Part shown: positions 8,858 through 18,636 of the stretch, one piece after another
Position numbering within the stretch: the first letter of the stretch is position 1
How the letters are laid out: every line of letters begins with the position of its first letter
Assembly: GCF_039532215.1 (NCBI RefSeq)
Contig: NZ_BAAARN010000001.1
Location: 789,029-853,028 of the forward strand
Direction of reading: 5' to 3'
Origin: Pedococcus aerophilus
GTDB taxonomy: Bacteria; Actinomycetota; Actinomycetes; Actinomycetales; Dermatophilaceae
Length of the DNA: 64,000 nucleotides
The notes under the pieces: generated by a model
Database searches by the model: none
What the model was told of the DNA's origin: nothing
The model's input: the letters and a program-made list of their open reading frames with translations, nothing else
Position numbers and translations under genes: made by a program

Positions 8858-10131
8858 CAGCGATTCCGCCGCCCGGGAAGGACTGCGAGGGAGCGCTTGA
8901 CCACCGAGGGCTTGGCGGACAGGGCCTCGGCGCAGCCCGGCTCCTGCCGGGCGAACGACAGCAGCATGCCGAGGGCGAACATGGTCGTCATGAGGGAGGA
9001 ACCACCGTAGGAGACGAGCGGGAGGGGGACGCCGATCACCGGGAGCAGCCCGATGACCGCGCCGATGTTGATGATCGCCTGGCAGACGATCCACGCCATG
9101 ACCCCGGCGGTGGCGATGCGGACGAACATGTCCTTGCTGCGCAGCACGATCCGGTAGCAGACGAGGGTCAGGGCGCAGAAGAGGCCGAGCATGACGAGGG
9201 TGCCCGGCAAGCCGAGCTCCTCGCCGAGGATGGCGAAGATGAAGTCGTTGTGCGCCTCGGGCAGCCAGGACCACTTCTCGCGGGAGGCGCCGAGGCCGAC
9301 GCCCCACCAGCCACCGTCGGCGAGGGCGTACCGGCCGTGCAGCGGCTGGCGCGCGGCACCGTACGGGTCGGTGTCCTTGCCCAGCCACACGTCGAACCGG
9401 GCCAGCCGGTTGGGGCTGGTCACGACCATGACCACGGCAAGGGTGGTGAAGGCCGACGCACCCCAGATGAACAGGCGCCGCGGCACGCCGGCGGCGAACA
9501 GGAGGGCGGCGACGATGCCACCCATGACCATCACCGTGCCGAGGTCGTGGCCGAGCAGGACCAGCCCGATGGTCGCGAGGGCGACCGGGAAGAGGAACGG
9601 CACGATGACGTGGCGCAGGCGCCCGAGCGAACGGCGCTTCGCGGACAGCACCGCGGCGCCGACCAGGACGAGCCCGACCTTGGCGAACTCCGAGGGCTGG
9701 AGCGACACGGGGCCGACCCCGAGCCAGTTGCGGTTGCCGTTGACGGACACCCCCAACGGGGTGAAGACGAGCACCTGCAGGAACAGCGCGCCCACGAGGA
9801 TCGGCACCGACAGCGCCTTCCACGTGCGGACGGGCACGTGCGCGGCGACCGCCATCGCGATGCCGCCGAGGACGGCGAACTGGAGCTGCTTGCGGAAGAA
9901 GACGTAGGGCGTCGCGTTGTCGGTCTGCACGAGCGACTTCACCGACGAGGCGGACAGCACCATGATCAGGCCGATGACGACGAGGACGACCGCCACCGAC
10001 AGCAGGACGTAGTAGCTCGTCACCGGTGAGTCGAGGCGGGCCAGCCACGTGCCGAACCGGGTCGGTTCCTCGGTCTTCGCGGCGGCGCGGGCCCTCGGCT
10101 TCGACGGGGGCGCTGCGGTCACGCTGCTCAC
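8857..10131 (-). CDS. ftsW: SEDS glycosyltransferase FtsW
   Basis: Polytopic septal peptidoglycan polymerase that works with FtsI. The protein (424 residues) has about ten membrane segments after a 30-residue cytoplasmic N-terminus. SEDS landmarks: MVLSASSVKSL in the first helix, NWLGVGPVSLQPSEFAKVGLV, the LPEAHNDFIFAILGEELG loop with the conserved acidic residues, and SYGGSSLMTTM near the C-terminus. It lies two bases after murD and overlaps murG. RodA paralogues look similar; the dcw position supports FtsW. Confidence 0.96.
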   Translation of the reverse strand: MSSVTAAPPSKPRARAAAKTEEPTRFGTWLARLDSPVTSYYVLLSVAVVLVVIGLIMVLSASSVKSLVQTDNATPYVFFRKQLQFAVLGGIAMAVAAHVPVRTWKALSVPILVGALFLQVLVFTPLGVSVNGNRNWLGVGPVSLQPSEFAKVGLVLVGAAVLSAKRRSLGRLRHVIVPFLFPVALATIGLVLLGHDLGTVMVMGGIVAALLFAAGVPRRLFIWGASAFTTLAVVMVVTSPNRLARFDVWLGKDTDPYGAARQPLHGRYALADGGWWGVGLGASREKWSWLPEAHNDFIFAILGEELGLPGTLVMLGLFCALTLVCYRIVLRSKDMFVRIATAGVMAWIVCQAIINIGAVIGLLPVIGVPLPLVSYGGSSLMTTMFALGMLLSFARQEPGCAEALSAKPSVVKRSLAVLPGRRNR

Positions 10132-10133
10132 GC

Positions 10134-11663
10134 CTACTCCCCCTGCTGGTCGGACGGAGCGGTGGGACCGGTGCCCCCGCCGGCGTGCCGGGCGACCGCG
10201 GCGGCGAAGGCGTCACCGCGTGCGCCGTAGTCGGTGAACATGTCCATCGAGGCCGCCGCCGGTGCGAGCAGCACGACGTCACCCGGCCGGGCGAGGCCGG
10301 CGGCGTGCTCGACGACGACATCCATGGCTCCAGTGTCCGTGCTCGGTACGTCGACCACGGGGACATCCGGCGCGTGTCGGGCCAGCGCCTCAGCGATGGC
10401 CGAACGGTCGACCCCGATGAGGACGACCGCCCGTAGACGCGGTGCCGCCTCACGGACGAGCTCGTCCACGTCGGCGCCCTTGAGCAGCCCGCCCGCGACC
10501 CAGACGACGTGCTCGAAGGAGAGCAGGGACGCCAGCGCGGCGTGCGGGTTGGTCGCCTTGGAGTCGTCGACCCAGCGCACCCCGTCGACCTCGGCGACGT
10601 CGGCGATGCGGTGCGGCTCGGGGCGGAACGCCCGCAGGCCGTCGCGGACCGCGACGGGCGGGACGCCGTAGGCGCGGGCCAGCGCCGCGGCGGCCAGGGC
10701 GTTGGCGAGGTTGTGCGGCGCGAGGCTGGGCGCGGCCCCTCGGACGTCGTCCAGGGTCGCGAGCTCGGCCGCAGACGTCTTGCGCTGCTCGACGAACGCC
10801 CGGTCGGCCAGGATGTCGTCCACGACGCCGACCATCGAGGGGCCGGGCATGCCGAGGGTGAAACCGATGGCGCGGCAGCCCTCCTGGACCTCTGCGTCCA
10901 TGACCAGCTGCTCGGTGGCGCCGTCCTGGACGTTGTAGACGCAGGCGACCTTGGTGTTGGCGTAGACCTTGCCCTTGGCCCGGGCGTACTCCTCGAAGGA
11001 GCCGTGCCAGTCGACGTGGTCCGGGGCGACGTTGAGGCAGACGGACGCGTGGGGGGCGATCGAGTCCGACCAGTGCAGCTGGTAGCTCGAGAGCTCGACG
11101 GCGATGACGTCGTAGGGCTCGGGGTGGAGCACCGCCTCGAGGATCGGGGTCCCGACGTTGCCGGCCGCCGTCGCCCGCAGCCCGGCCGCCCGCAGCATGT
11201 GGGCGAGCATGGTCACGGTGGTCGTCTTGCCGTTCGTGCCGGTGATCGTCAGCCACGGCGCCGGGCCGACGGCGGCCCGCATCCGCCACGCGAGCTCGAC
11301 CTCGCCCCACACCGGGACGCCGGCCGCGGCGGCCTCGACGAGGAGGGGCTGGTCGGGTCGCCACCCCGGGGAGGTGATGACGAGGTCGGCGGCGAAGCCC
11401 TGCGGCATCCCGGCCACGTGCTCGGGCCCGAGACGGACGTCGGCGCCGAGGATGTCGAGGATGCGGGCCCGCTCCCCGAGCGGCCCGTTCACGTCCGGGT
11501 CGCCGCCGTCGACCGCGACGACGTGGGCTCCGCGCTCGTGGAGCGCGTCGGCGGCGGCGAACCCGCTCACCCCCAGGCCCGCGACCACGACCCGCAGGCC
11601 GCTCCAGTCGGCGCTGCCGTTCGTGAGTCCGTCGAGTCGTCCGCCGACCGGTGTGCTGCTCAC
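10134..11663 (-). CDS. murD: UDP-MurNAc-L-Ala--D-glutamate ligase MurD
   Basis: Cytoplasmic ligase adding D-Glu to UDP-MurNAc-L-Ala. Seen: N-terminal VVVAGLGVSGFAAADAL Rossmann loop, P-loop ITGTNGKTTTVTML, LNVAPDHVDWHGSFEEY, the PEPHRIADVAEVDGVRWVDD stretch, and the C-terminal VVLLAPAAASMDMFTDY with GDAF motif. Start GTG 11663 follows GAGGAAG at about ten bases. It is somewhat long (509 versus about 450-490) because of a Ser/Gly-rich N-terminal extension and a short C-terminal tail. It is cotranscribed between mraY and ftsW. Confidence 0.96.
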   Translation of the reverse strand: MSSTPVGGRLDGLTNGSADWSGLRVVVAGLGVSGFAAADALHERGAHVVAVDGGDPDVNGPLGERARILDILGADVRLGPEHVAGMPQGFAADLVITSPGWRPDQPLLVEAAAAGVPVWGEVELAWRMRAAVGPAPWLTITGTNGKTTTVTMLAHMLRAAGLRATAAGNVGTPILEAVLHPEPYDVIAVELSSYQLHWSDSIAPHASVCLNVAPDHVDWHGSFEEYARAKGKVYANTKVACVYNVQDGATEQLVMDAEVQEGCRAIGFTLGMPGPSMVGVVDDILADRAFVEQRKTSAAELATLDDVRGAAPSLAPHNLANALAAAALARAYGVPPVAVRDGLRAFRPEPHRIADVAEVDGVRWVDDSKATNPHAALASLLSFEHVVWVAGGLLKGADVDELVREAAPRLRAVVLIGVDRSAIAEALARHAPDVPVVDVPSTDTGAMDVVVEHAAGLARPGDVVLLAPAAASMDMFTDYGARGDAFAAAVARHAGGGTGPTAPSDQQGE

Positions 11664-11690
11664 TGCTGGTGCTTCCTCACTGCTGGTGCT
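11659..11690. repeat. 15-bp direct repeat at the mraY-murD junction
   Basis: CTCACTGCTGGTGCT occurs at 11659-11673 and again at 11676-11690. The first copy covers the GTG start of murD and the second lies in its ribosome-binding region. It is probably a small slippage duplication. Confidence 0.8.
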
Positions 11691-11714
11691 GTCTGCTGCT
11701 GCGGTGGTGCCGGG

Positions 11715-12797
11715 CTACTGCGCGCCGACGACCCACTCGGCGTAGAAGAGGCCGAGGCCGAGGGCGACGAAGAGTCCGGCGATGATCCAGAACCGGATGA
11801 CGATGGTGACCTCGTTCCACCCGAGGAGCTCGAAGTGGTGCTGCAACGGCGCCATCCGGAACACCCGTTTGCCGGTCATCTTGAACGACCCGACCTGGAT
11901 GATCACCGAGAGGGTGATCGTCACGAACAGGCCACCGAGGATGATGATGAGCAGCTCGGTGCGCGTCGTGATGGCCAGGCCGGCGAGCGCGCCGCCGAGG
12001 GCCAGCGAGCCGGTGTCACCCATGAAGATCTTGGCGGGTGAGGCGTTCCACCACAGGAACCCGAAGCAGGCGCCCATGCAGGCTGCCGCCACCACCGCCA
12101 GGTCACGGGAGTCGCGGACCTCGTAGCACTTCAGTCCCGGCGTGATCTGGCAGTTCTGGTTGCCCTGCCAGATGCCGATGAGGACGTACGCCGCGAAGAC
12201 CATCACCGACGCGCCGGTCGCGAGGCCGTCGAGGCCGTCGGTGAGGTTCACGCCGTTGGACGTGCCCGCGATCATGATGTTGGCCCAGATGACGAACAAG
12301 ATCATCCCGACCAGCGTCCCCGCGAACGCGAGGTTGACCGGGGTGTCACGGACGAACGAGATGTACGTCGACGCCGGGGTGCGGTGCTTGCTGTTGGGGA
12401 ACTGCAGCGCCAGCACCGCGAAGATCACCGCGACGAGAGTCTGGCCGGCGAGCTTCTCGCGCGAGCGCAGCCCGAGGCTGCGCTGCTTGGAGATCTTGAT
12501 GTAGTCGTCGAGGAACCCGACCAGCCCCAGCCCCGCCATGAGGAAGAGGACGAGCACGCCGCTCCACGTCACCGGGGTGCCGGTCGCGATGTGCGCGACC
12601 GCGTATGCGGCCAGGGCCGAGCCGATGATCACCGCACCACCCATCGTGGGCGTGCCGCGCTTGGTGTGGTGCGAGGTGGGGCCGTCGTCGCGGATGAACT
12701 GGCCGTAGCCCTGCTTGACGAGGTACTTGATGAACATCGGCGTGCCGAACAGGGCGCCCACGAGGGACACGACGGCAGCGATCAGGACCGCCTTCAC
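11715..12797 (-). CDS. mraY: Phospho-MurNAc-pentapeptide transferase MraY
   Basis: Ten-helix membrane enzyme that moves phospho-MurNAc-pentapeptide from UMP to undecaprenyl phosphate, giving lipid I. Signature loops are intact: [18 protein letters not shown], the catalytic FLDDYIKI pair of Asp residues, [26 protein letters not shown], and [15 protein letters not shown]. The start is GTG 12797 in a GTGA overlap with murF, giving 360 residues beginning [11 protein letters not shown], the usual N-terminus; the upstream in-frame residues are murF antisense-frame noise. Confidence 0.97.
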   Translation of the reverse strand: MKAVLIAAVVSLVGALFGTPMFIKYLVKQGYGQFIRDDGPTSHHTKRGTPTMGGAVIIGSALAAYAVAHIATGTPVTWSGVLVLFLMAGLGLVGFLDDYIKISKQRSLGLRSREKLAGQTLVAVIFAVLALQFPNSKHRTPASTYISFVRDTPVNLAFAGTLVGMILFVIWANIMIAGTSNGVNLTDGLDGLATGASVMVFAAYVLIGIWQGNQNCQITPGLKCYEVRDSRDLAVVAAACMGACFGFLWWNASPAKIFMGDTGSLALGGALAGLAITTRTELLIIILGGLFVTITLSVIIQVGSFKMTGKRVFRMAPLQHHFELLGWNEVTIVIRFWIIAGLFVALGLGLFYAEWVVGAQ

Positions 12798-14230
12798 GTC
12801 GCGTCCTCCTCGCTGTCGGGGCCGCCTTGCGCGGCGATCGTCTCCCCGAGCCACCGTAGTCCGGCATCGCGGCTCGACTTGAACAACACGACGTCACCGG
12901 GGCGCAGATTCTCCTCCAGCAGGGCCTGGGCCGCATCGGCGTCGGGCACCCAGACCGCCTCGTCGCCCCACGACCCCTCGTGCTGGGCGCCGCTGGCCAT
13001 CGGCCGGGCGACGTCACCGACCACGACGAGGCGGGAGATGTTGAGCCGCACCGCGAGGCGGCCGATGGCGTCGTGCTCGGTCGTCGACTCCCCACCGAGC
13101 TCGAGCATCGAGCCGAGCACGGCCCAGGTCCGACGCTCGTTCCCGTCGGCGTCTCGGCCCATGGCGGCCAAGGCCTTGAGCGCAGCCCGCATCGAGTCGG
13201 GGTTGGCGTTGTAGGCGTCGTTGACGACGGTGACCCCGTCGGTCCGCTCGACGACCTCCATCCGCCAGCGCGAGGCGGGGGTGGCCGACGCCAGTGCCGA
13301 GACGACCGCGTCGAGGGCCAGGCCGCACTCGAGGGCGACGGCGACGACGGCCAGGGCGTTGCCGACGTGGTGCTCGCCGTGCAGCGGCAGGCTCACCTCG
13401 GCCTCCCCCGCCGGGGTGAACAGGTGGAAGGTCGGTCGCCCGGTGGCGTCGAGGACGATGTCCGCGGCGCGCACGGCGGCGTCGGGGGCGGTGCCGACCA
13501 GCACGGTCCGGGCAGGGGTGCGGGCGGCCATCGCCCGGACGACCGTGTCGTCGGCGTTGAGGACCGCGAGTCCGGCGGCGGGCAGTGCTGCGACGAGCTC
13601 GGCCTTGGCGACGCCGATCGCCTCGCGGGAGCCGAACTCCCCCACGTGGGCGGTGCCGACGTTGAGCTCGACACCGATCCGCGGTGGGGCGATCGTCGTG
13701 AGGTACTCGATGTGCCCGACGCCGCGGGCACCCATCTCCACGACGAGGAAGCGGGTGTCCGGGGTGACCCGGAAGACCGTGAGCGGCACGCCGACCTCGG
13801 AGTTGAGCGACCCCACGGGGGCGACCGTCGGCGCCGCGGACGACAGCACGCTCGCCAGGAGGTCCTTGGTGGACGTCTTGCCGGACGAGCCGGTGATGCC
13901 GATGACGGTGAGGTCGGGGTGGCGGTCGACGACGGCCCGGGCGAGCGAGGCCAGCCCCGCCTGGATGTCCTCGACGACGACACAGGGCAGCTCGGGCACC
14001 TCGCGCGTGGTCATCGCCGCCACGGCGCCGAGGGCAGCGGCGGAGGCGACGAACTGGTGGCCGTCCATCTGCTCGCCGACGCGGGCGATGTAGAGGCCAC
14101 CGGGCCCCGCCTCGCGGGAGTCGGTGACGACGGGGCCGTCGACGACCAGTCGAGCCGCCTCGGCGTCGGTCGTGCCGTGGAGCCGCCCACCGGTGATGGT
14201 GGCGATCTCCGCCAGGGACAACGGGATCAC
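12794..14230 (-). CDS. murF: UDP-MurNAc-tripeptide--D-Ala-D-Ala ligase MurF
   Basis: Adds D-Ala-D-Ala to the UDP-MurNAc tripeptide, the last soluble precursor step. Seen: N-terminal substrate domain ([19 protein letters not shown]), P-loop GSSGKTST (114-121), [16 protein letters not shown], the [15 protein letters not shown] motif typical of MurF, and the C-terminal [14 protein letters not shown]. The start is a GTG in a GTGA overlap with the murE stop. 478 residues is standard. No ddl gene is present in this cluster, so D-Ala-D-Ala must come from elsewhere. Confidence 0.97.
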   Translation of the reverse strand: MIPLSLAEIATITGGRLHGTTDAEAARLVVDGPVVTDSREAGPGGLYIARVGEQMDGHQFVASAAALGAVAAMTTREVPELPCVVVEDIQAGLASLARAVVDRHPDLTVIGITGSSGKTSTKDLLASVLSSAAPTVAPVGSLNSEVGVPLTVFRVTPDTRFLVVEMGARGVGHIEYLTTIAPPRIGVELNVGTAHVGEFGSREAIGVAKAELVAALPAAGLAVLNADDTVVRAMAARTPARTVLVGTAPDAAVRAADIVLDATGRPTFHLFTPAGEAEVSLPLHGEHHVGNALAVVAVALECGLALDAVVSALASATPASRWRMEVVERTDGVTVVNDAYNANPDSMRAALKALAAMGRDADGNERRTWAVLGSMLELGGESTTEHDAIGRLAVRLNISRLVVVGDVARPMASGAQHEGSWGDEAVWVPDADAAQALLEENLRPGDVVLFKSSRDAGLRWLGETIAAQGGPDSEEDAT

Positions 14231-15861
14231 AGCGAACCTCTCGTGCCGGTGGCGACCGCGCGCAGGGCGCGGGCCACCTCCTCGCGGTCGTCGAAGGGGT
14301 GGATGGTGCCGGCCACGTCCTGGCCGGTCTCGTGGCCCTTGCCCACGACGGCGACAACGCTGCCGGGGCCGCGTTCGTGGGCCACGCGGACGGCGGTGTC
14401 GATGGCGGCGGCCCGGCCGTCGACGTCGTGCAGATCCGTGGTGCCGCCCTCACCGGCGGCGTCGCGCGCCCCGGCCAGCACGGCCTCGCGGATCACCGAG
14501 GGGTCCTCGGAGCGCGGGTTGTCGTCGGTGACGACCACGACGTCCGCGCCCAGAGCCGCGGCCCGCCCCATGGCGGCGCGCTTGCCCCGGTCGCGGTCAC
14601 CGCCCGCGCCGAGGACGACGACGAGGGCCCCGGTCGTCTGCGGTCGCAGCGCCTTGAGGGCGGCAGCCACGGCGTCGGCGGTGTGGGCGTAGTCCACGAC
14701 GACGAGCGGCAGCGAGGGATGCTCGCCTCCGTCGGTGGCCGGGTCGAGGGACACCTTCTCCATCCGTCCGGGCACGTGGGGGTCGCTGCGCAGGGCCCGC
14801 TCGACCGTCGGCGCGTCGAGGCCCGAGGCGAGCAGGGCCAGGGCCGCCATGGCGGTGTTGACGCGGTTGAAGTCGCCGGGCAGCGCCGAGCGCAGCCGCA
14901 GGGTGGTGGACCCGTCGGAGAGCGTGAAGTCGGCCGGGTCGTGGTTCGAGGCACCGCCCGACGCACCGTCCGACGCATCGTCTGAGCCGCCAGCCGGGGG
15001 CGCGGCCTCGGCCACGAGGTGCCAGTCGGCCTCCACGTCGGCCAGCGAGGTCATCGTCGTGACCGGGACGCCGGCGATGGTCGCGAGCTCGCGGCCCCAC
15101 TCGTCGTCGACGCAGACGATCCCGCGACGTGATCGTTGCGGCGTGAACAGCGAGGCCTTGGCGAGGAAGTAGTCGCGCATCGTCGGGTGGAAGTCGAGGT
15201 GGTCCTGCGACAGGTTGGTGAACAGCGCCACGTCGTAGACGACGCCGTCGACCCGGTGCTGGGTCAACGCGTGGCTGGAGACCTCCATGACGCAGGAGTC
15301 GACGCCGCGTTCCTGCATGACGGCGAGCAGCGCGTGCAGGACCGTCGCCTCGGGCGTGGTGCGCAGGCTGCGCAGCCGCTCGTCCCCGATGCGGGTCTCG
15401 ACGGTGCCGATCAGCCCCGTGGTCTGGCCGAGCGCGGTCAGCGCCGAGTCCATGAGATAGGCCGTGGTGGTCTTGCCGTTGGTGCCCGTCACGCCGAACA
15501 GCCGCAGGCCGAGCTCGGAGGTGCCGTAGAGGGTGCGGGCCACGGGACCGACGACGCTGCGCGGGCCCTCGACGACGACGGTCGGCGCGGTGACCCCGTC
15601 GGCGACCAGGAGGTCGAGGCCATCGGAGTCCGTCAGGACGGCGACGGCGCCCGCCTCCAGCGCGGCGGCGGCATACCGGGCACCGTGGGCGTTGGCCCCC
15701 GGGAGGGCGGCGTAGAGGTCTCCCGGCACGACGTCCTGGGAGGCCAGGGTGACCCCGCTCACCAGGACGTCCTCACCCCGGACGGTGCCGCCCACGAGGG
15801 TGGCCAAGGCAGAGATCGGGGTGGCGTGCAGGGACGCCGGTCGGGGGGATGGCACGGGCAA
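14227..15861 (-). CDS. murE: UDP-MurNAc-dipeptide--diamino acid ligase MurE
   Basis: Adds the third stem residue to UDP-MurNAc-L-Ala-D-Glu. P-loop GVTGTNGKTTTAYLM and MEVSSHALTQHRVDG are clear. The specificity motif reads DDNPRSEDP; DNPR is the form seen in diaminopimelate-adding enzymes, so DAP in the stem is predicted. A Ser/Asp/Gly-rich insertion (about residues 287-305, ASDGASGGAS region) is unusual. The first possible start is TTG 15861, with GGTAGG only four bases away; GTG 15855 (VPSPRPASL) is nearly as likely. 544 residues; it lies 11 bases after ftsI. Confidence 0.95.
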   Translation of the reverse strand: MPVPSPRPASLHATPISALATLVGGTVRGEDVLVSGVTLASQDVVPGDLYAALPGANAHGARYAAAALEAGAVAVLTDSDGLDLLVADGVTAPTVVVEGPRSVVGPVARTLYGTSELGLRLFGVTGTNGKTTTAYLMDSALTALGQTTGLIGTVETRIGDERLRSLRTTPEATVLHALLAVMQERGVDSCVMEVSSHALTQHRVDGVVYDVALFTNLSQDHLDFHPTMRDYFLAKASLFTPQRSRRGIVCVDDEWGRELATIAGVPVTTMTSLADVEADWHLVAEAAPPAGGSDDASDGASGGASNHDPADFTLSDGSTTLRLRSALPGDFNRVNTAMAALALLASGLDAPTVERALRSDPHVPGRMEKVSLDPATDGGEHPSLPLVVVDYAHTADAVAAALKALRPQTTGALVVVLGAGGDRDRGKRAAMGRAAALGADVVVVTDDNPRSEDPSVIREAVLAGARDAAGEGGTTDLHDVDGRAAAIDTAVRVAHERGPGSVVAVVGKGHETGQDVAGTIHPFDDREEVARALRAVATGTRGSL

Positions 15862-15872
15862 CGAGCCTACCG

Positions 15873-17936
15873 TCAGGGACGGGATGCGGCCGACGCCTTG
15901 TCCCGCAGGATCGTCGGGTCGGACGGGTCAGGGGTCTCGTCGGCCTTGACCTTGACGACCGGCGACCTGGTGCCGGTCGGCGGGATCTGGAGCTCCTGGA
16001 GGGCGTAGGTCATGACGTCCTTGAACACCGGTCCGGCGACGACGCCACCGAAGTAGCCCTTGATCGGGCGCTGGAGCGTCACCGCGACGACGATCTCGGG
16101 GTCGTCGGCGGGCGCGAAGCCGATGAAGCTCGACGTCTTGCCCGAGTAGCCGCCCACCTTCGCGTCGTAGCGGTCGGCCGTGCCGGTCTTGCCGGCGACG
16201 CGGTAGCCAGGGATCTTCGCCTCGGGGGCGGTGCCCTCCTTGCCGACGACGCCCTCGAGCATGTCGCGCACCTTCTTGGCCGTCTCCGGGGAGACGACCT
16301 CCACGCCCTTGGCCTTCTCCACCGGGGTGTAGTTGCCGTGGCCGTCACTGGTGGCGGAGACGATCCGCGGCGGCACGCGCACACCGTCGTTGGCGATCGT
16401 CTGGAAGACCCCCGCGGCCTGGAGGGCGTTGACGGACAGGCCCTGCCCGAAGAGCACGGTGTACCGCTGGGAGCCGCTCCAGTCCCGGTAGTCGGTCAGG
16501 AGGCCGGGCCCCTCACCGGGGAAGCCCATGCCGGAGGTCGAGCCGAGCCCGAACCGCTTGAAGTAGTCGTACATCGTCGAGGCCTTGACCTTCTCCCCGG
16601 CGAGGATGGTGCCGATGTTGCTCGACTGGGCGAGCACGCCGGCGAAGGTGAGGTACTCCGTCGGGTGGTCGTGGCTGTCCTTGAACTCGGTCCCGGAGCG
16701 GCGGATGCGGTTGGGGACCTCGACGACCTCGGACGGGGTGACGACCTTCTCCTCGAGGGCCGCCGCGGCGGTGATGACCTTGCCGGTCGAGCCGGGCTCG
16801 TAGACGTCGTTGAACGCGCTGTTGGTCCAGTTCTCGGTGGCCTGGCCGGGCTGGTTGGGGTCGAAGGTCGGGTAGGACGCGACGGCGAGCAGCTCGCCGG
16901 TCTTGGCGCTCTGCACGACGACCGAACCGGACAGGGCCTTGGTCTCGATGACCTTCTGCGCCACGGCGTTCTGGGCGAACCACTGCAGGTCGGAGTCGAT
17001 GGTGAGCTTGACGTCCTTGCCGGGGACCGGCGAGATCGTCTCCTGGCGGGCGTTCGGGATGGCCCGGCCGTCCTGGGACTGCTCGAAGATGGTCCGGCCG
17101 GCCTTGCCCTTGAGGGTCTTGTCCATCAGGACCTCGAGCCCACCGCCGGCGGACCCGTCGGACTGCACGAAGCCGACGAGCGAGGCGGCCGCGGTCGACG
17201 TCGGGTAGTTGCGGTCCGAGGTGGCCTCGGAGTAGATGCCGTTGATGCCGAGCTCGGAGATCTTGCGCCAGTTGAGCGGCGTGATGTTCTTCTGCAGCAC
17301 GCGGTAGCGCGAGGTGCCGGTGAGCTTGGTGACGAGGTCGTCGACCGGGATCCCGAGCAGCGGCGAGAGGTCCTGGGCGGCACCGGCGACACCGACGGTG
17401 GTCCGGACGCCGTCCACGGTCTTGATGTACTCCGGCACCGCCGTCTGGTCCACGGTGACGGTCCGCCGCTCGATGCTCGAGGCGAGGATCGTGCCGTTGC
17501 GGTCGACGATGCTGCCCCGCATCGCCGGGAGCGGCACGGTGGCCGTGCGGTTGGTCTGCGCGTCCGCGGAGACGGCCGAGGCGTCGAACCCCTGGAGCCG
17601 TAGCAGCTGGGCGCCGAAGATGCTGAAGACGAAGAGGATCGCGACGGTCATCGTGCGCATCCGCCGACGGGGATTGGAGCCGTCCAGGCTCACGCGGCGA
17701 CCGGTGGGGCGCCGCGGCGGAGCCGTCGGGCGCGTGGCGCGGGGTGCGGCGGTCCGGGTGGGGCGCGGCGCGGACGTCCGGGTGCGGGGGGCGCCGGAGG
17801 CGGGGCGACCGGCCTTGGCTGCGGCGATCCGCTCCTTGCCCGCGGATGCTCCCTCGGCCGGGCGGCGGCGGGGTGCGTCACCGTGCGCAGGACGAGGGCG
17901 CGGGGCTCCGGGGCGGGTGCCTCGGGTCTGCGTCAC
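15873..17936 (-). CDS. ftsI: Septal transpeptidase FtsI (PBP2b/PbpB)
   Basis: Class B penicillin-binding protein cross-linking septal peptidoglycan with FtsW. A basic Arg/Pro/Thr cytoplasmic tail of about 93 residues precedes one membrane helix (94-112). The PBP dimer domain (MRGSIVDRNGTILASS) follows. The transpeptidase motifs are complete: S383-T-G-K386, S438-S-N440 and K583-T-G585. Start GTG 17936 is preceded by GAGGT eight bases away and lies 19 bases after the ftsL stop, giving 687 residues; the longer upstream frame is Arg/Pro noise across ftsL. Confidence 0.96.
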   Translation of the reverse strand: MTQTRGTRPGAPRPRPAHGDAPRRRPAEGASAGKERIAAAKAGRPASGAPRTRTSAPRPTRTAAPRATRPTAPPRRPTGRRVSLDGSNPRRRMRTMTVAILFVFSIFGAQLLRLQGFDASAVSADAQTNRTATVPLPAMRGSIVDRNGTILASSIERRTVTVDQTAVPEYIKTVDGVRTTVGVAGAAQDLSPLLGIPVDDLVTKLTGTSRYRVLQKNITPLNWRKISELGINGIYSEATSDRNYPTSTAAASLVGFVQSDGSAGGGLEVLMDKTLKGKAGRTIFEQSQDGRAIPNARQETISPVPGKDVKLTIDSDLQWFAQNAVAQKVIETKALSGSVVVQSAKTGELLAVASYPTFDPNQPGQATENWTNSAFNDVYEPGSTGKVITAAAALEEKVVTPSEVVEVPNRIRRSGTEFKDSHDHPTEYLTFAGVLAQSSNIGTILAGEKVKASTMYDYFKRFGLGSTSGMGFPGEGPGLLTDYRDWSGSQRYTVLFGQGLSVNALQAAGVFQTIANDGVRVPPRIVSATSDGHGNYTPVEKAKGVEVVSPETAKKVRDMLEGVVGKEGTAPEAKIPGYRVAGKTGTADRYDAKVGGYSGKTSSFIGFAPADDPEIVVAVTLQRPIKGYFGGVVAGPVFKDVMTYALQELQIPPTGTRSPVVKVKADETPDPSDPTILRDKASAASRP

Positions 17937-17955
17937 TGGGTACCTCGTGTCTGCG

Positions 17956-18636
17956 TCAGGGCTGCGGGGTGGCGGGAGTCGGCGTCGTGGTGGCCTGGGT
18001 GGCCGGGGTGGCCGTGGTCTTCGCCGGCGTGGTGGTGCTCGTGCTGGTCGTGGCCTTCGTCTTCGCGTCCACACTGGTGACCGTGGTGACGACCGACCCG
18101 TCGGGCTTGGTGACCTTCACGGTCGTCGTCGTCACGTCCCCCTTGGTGCTGACCGTGGCCTTGGGCCCGGTGTCCTTCTTCGCGGCGGACGACGCTGACG
18201 TCGCCTGCGGAGCCGTGACCACGGTAAAGCCGTCCTGCTTCTTGGCCGGGCTCGCCACGCCGAGGACCTTGCCGTCGCTGAGGCGCAGGAACGCCGCGGA
18301 GTCGGCGGGCACCATACCCAGCTTGGCGGCGCGCGCCGCGAGGTTGGCGGGGCTGCGCTGGGCGTCGATCGCCTGCGTGAGCGCGTCCTGGGTGTCGGTG
18401 AGCTCACCGGAGGTGGCCTGGAGGTTGTGCAGGGTGAAGGACCCCTCGGCCATGGCCGTGTTGAGCATGAGGAGGGCGACCAGGCCGGCCCCGAGCAGGG
18501 CCATGCACAGGGTGGCGAACACGCCGTTGCCCGGCTGCCCGATCGCCGCGGGCACGACCCGGAGCGGCTGGGGCGGTGCGGTCCGACGCAGTGGTGCCCG
18601 AGATGCGACCCTCGCCGTCGCAGTCTGCTGGCTCAT
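17956..18636 (-). CDS. ftsL: FtsL-like septum protein with Thr-rich tail
   Basis: Small bitopic divisome protein at the ftsL position between rsmH and ftsI. It has a basic N-terminus, one membrane helix (about 38-60), and a short coiled-coil-like region (about 63-105, with [18 protein letters not shown] and [12 protein letters not shown]). Unlike a typical FtsL of about 100-130 residues, it goes on for another 100 residues with [13 protein letters not shown] and a Thr/Ala/Pro-rich end. Sequence conservation in FtsL is poor; the call rests on position and topology. ATGA overlap with rsmH. Confidence 0.85.
   Translation of the reverse strand: MSQQTATARVASRAPLRRTAPPQPLRVVPAAIGQPGNGVFATLCMALLGAGLVALLMLNTAMAEGSFTLHNLQATSGELTDTQDALTQAIDAQRSPANLAARAAKLGMVPADSAAFLRLSDGKVLGVASPAKKQDGFTVVTAPQATSASSAAKKDTGPKATVSTKGDVTTTTVKVTKPDGSVVTTVTSVDAKTKATTSTSTTTPAKTTATPATQATTTPTPATPQP

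Noticed and set aside
7715-10453. 912-codon frame joining murG to sequence within ftsW and murD
   Set aside because: Only its last 380 codons have MurG motifs. The rest is another frame of ftsW, and the TGATG overlap fixes the murG start at 8857.
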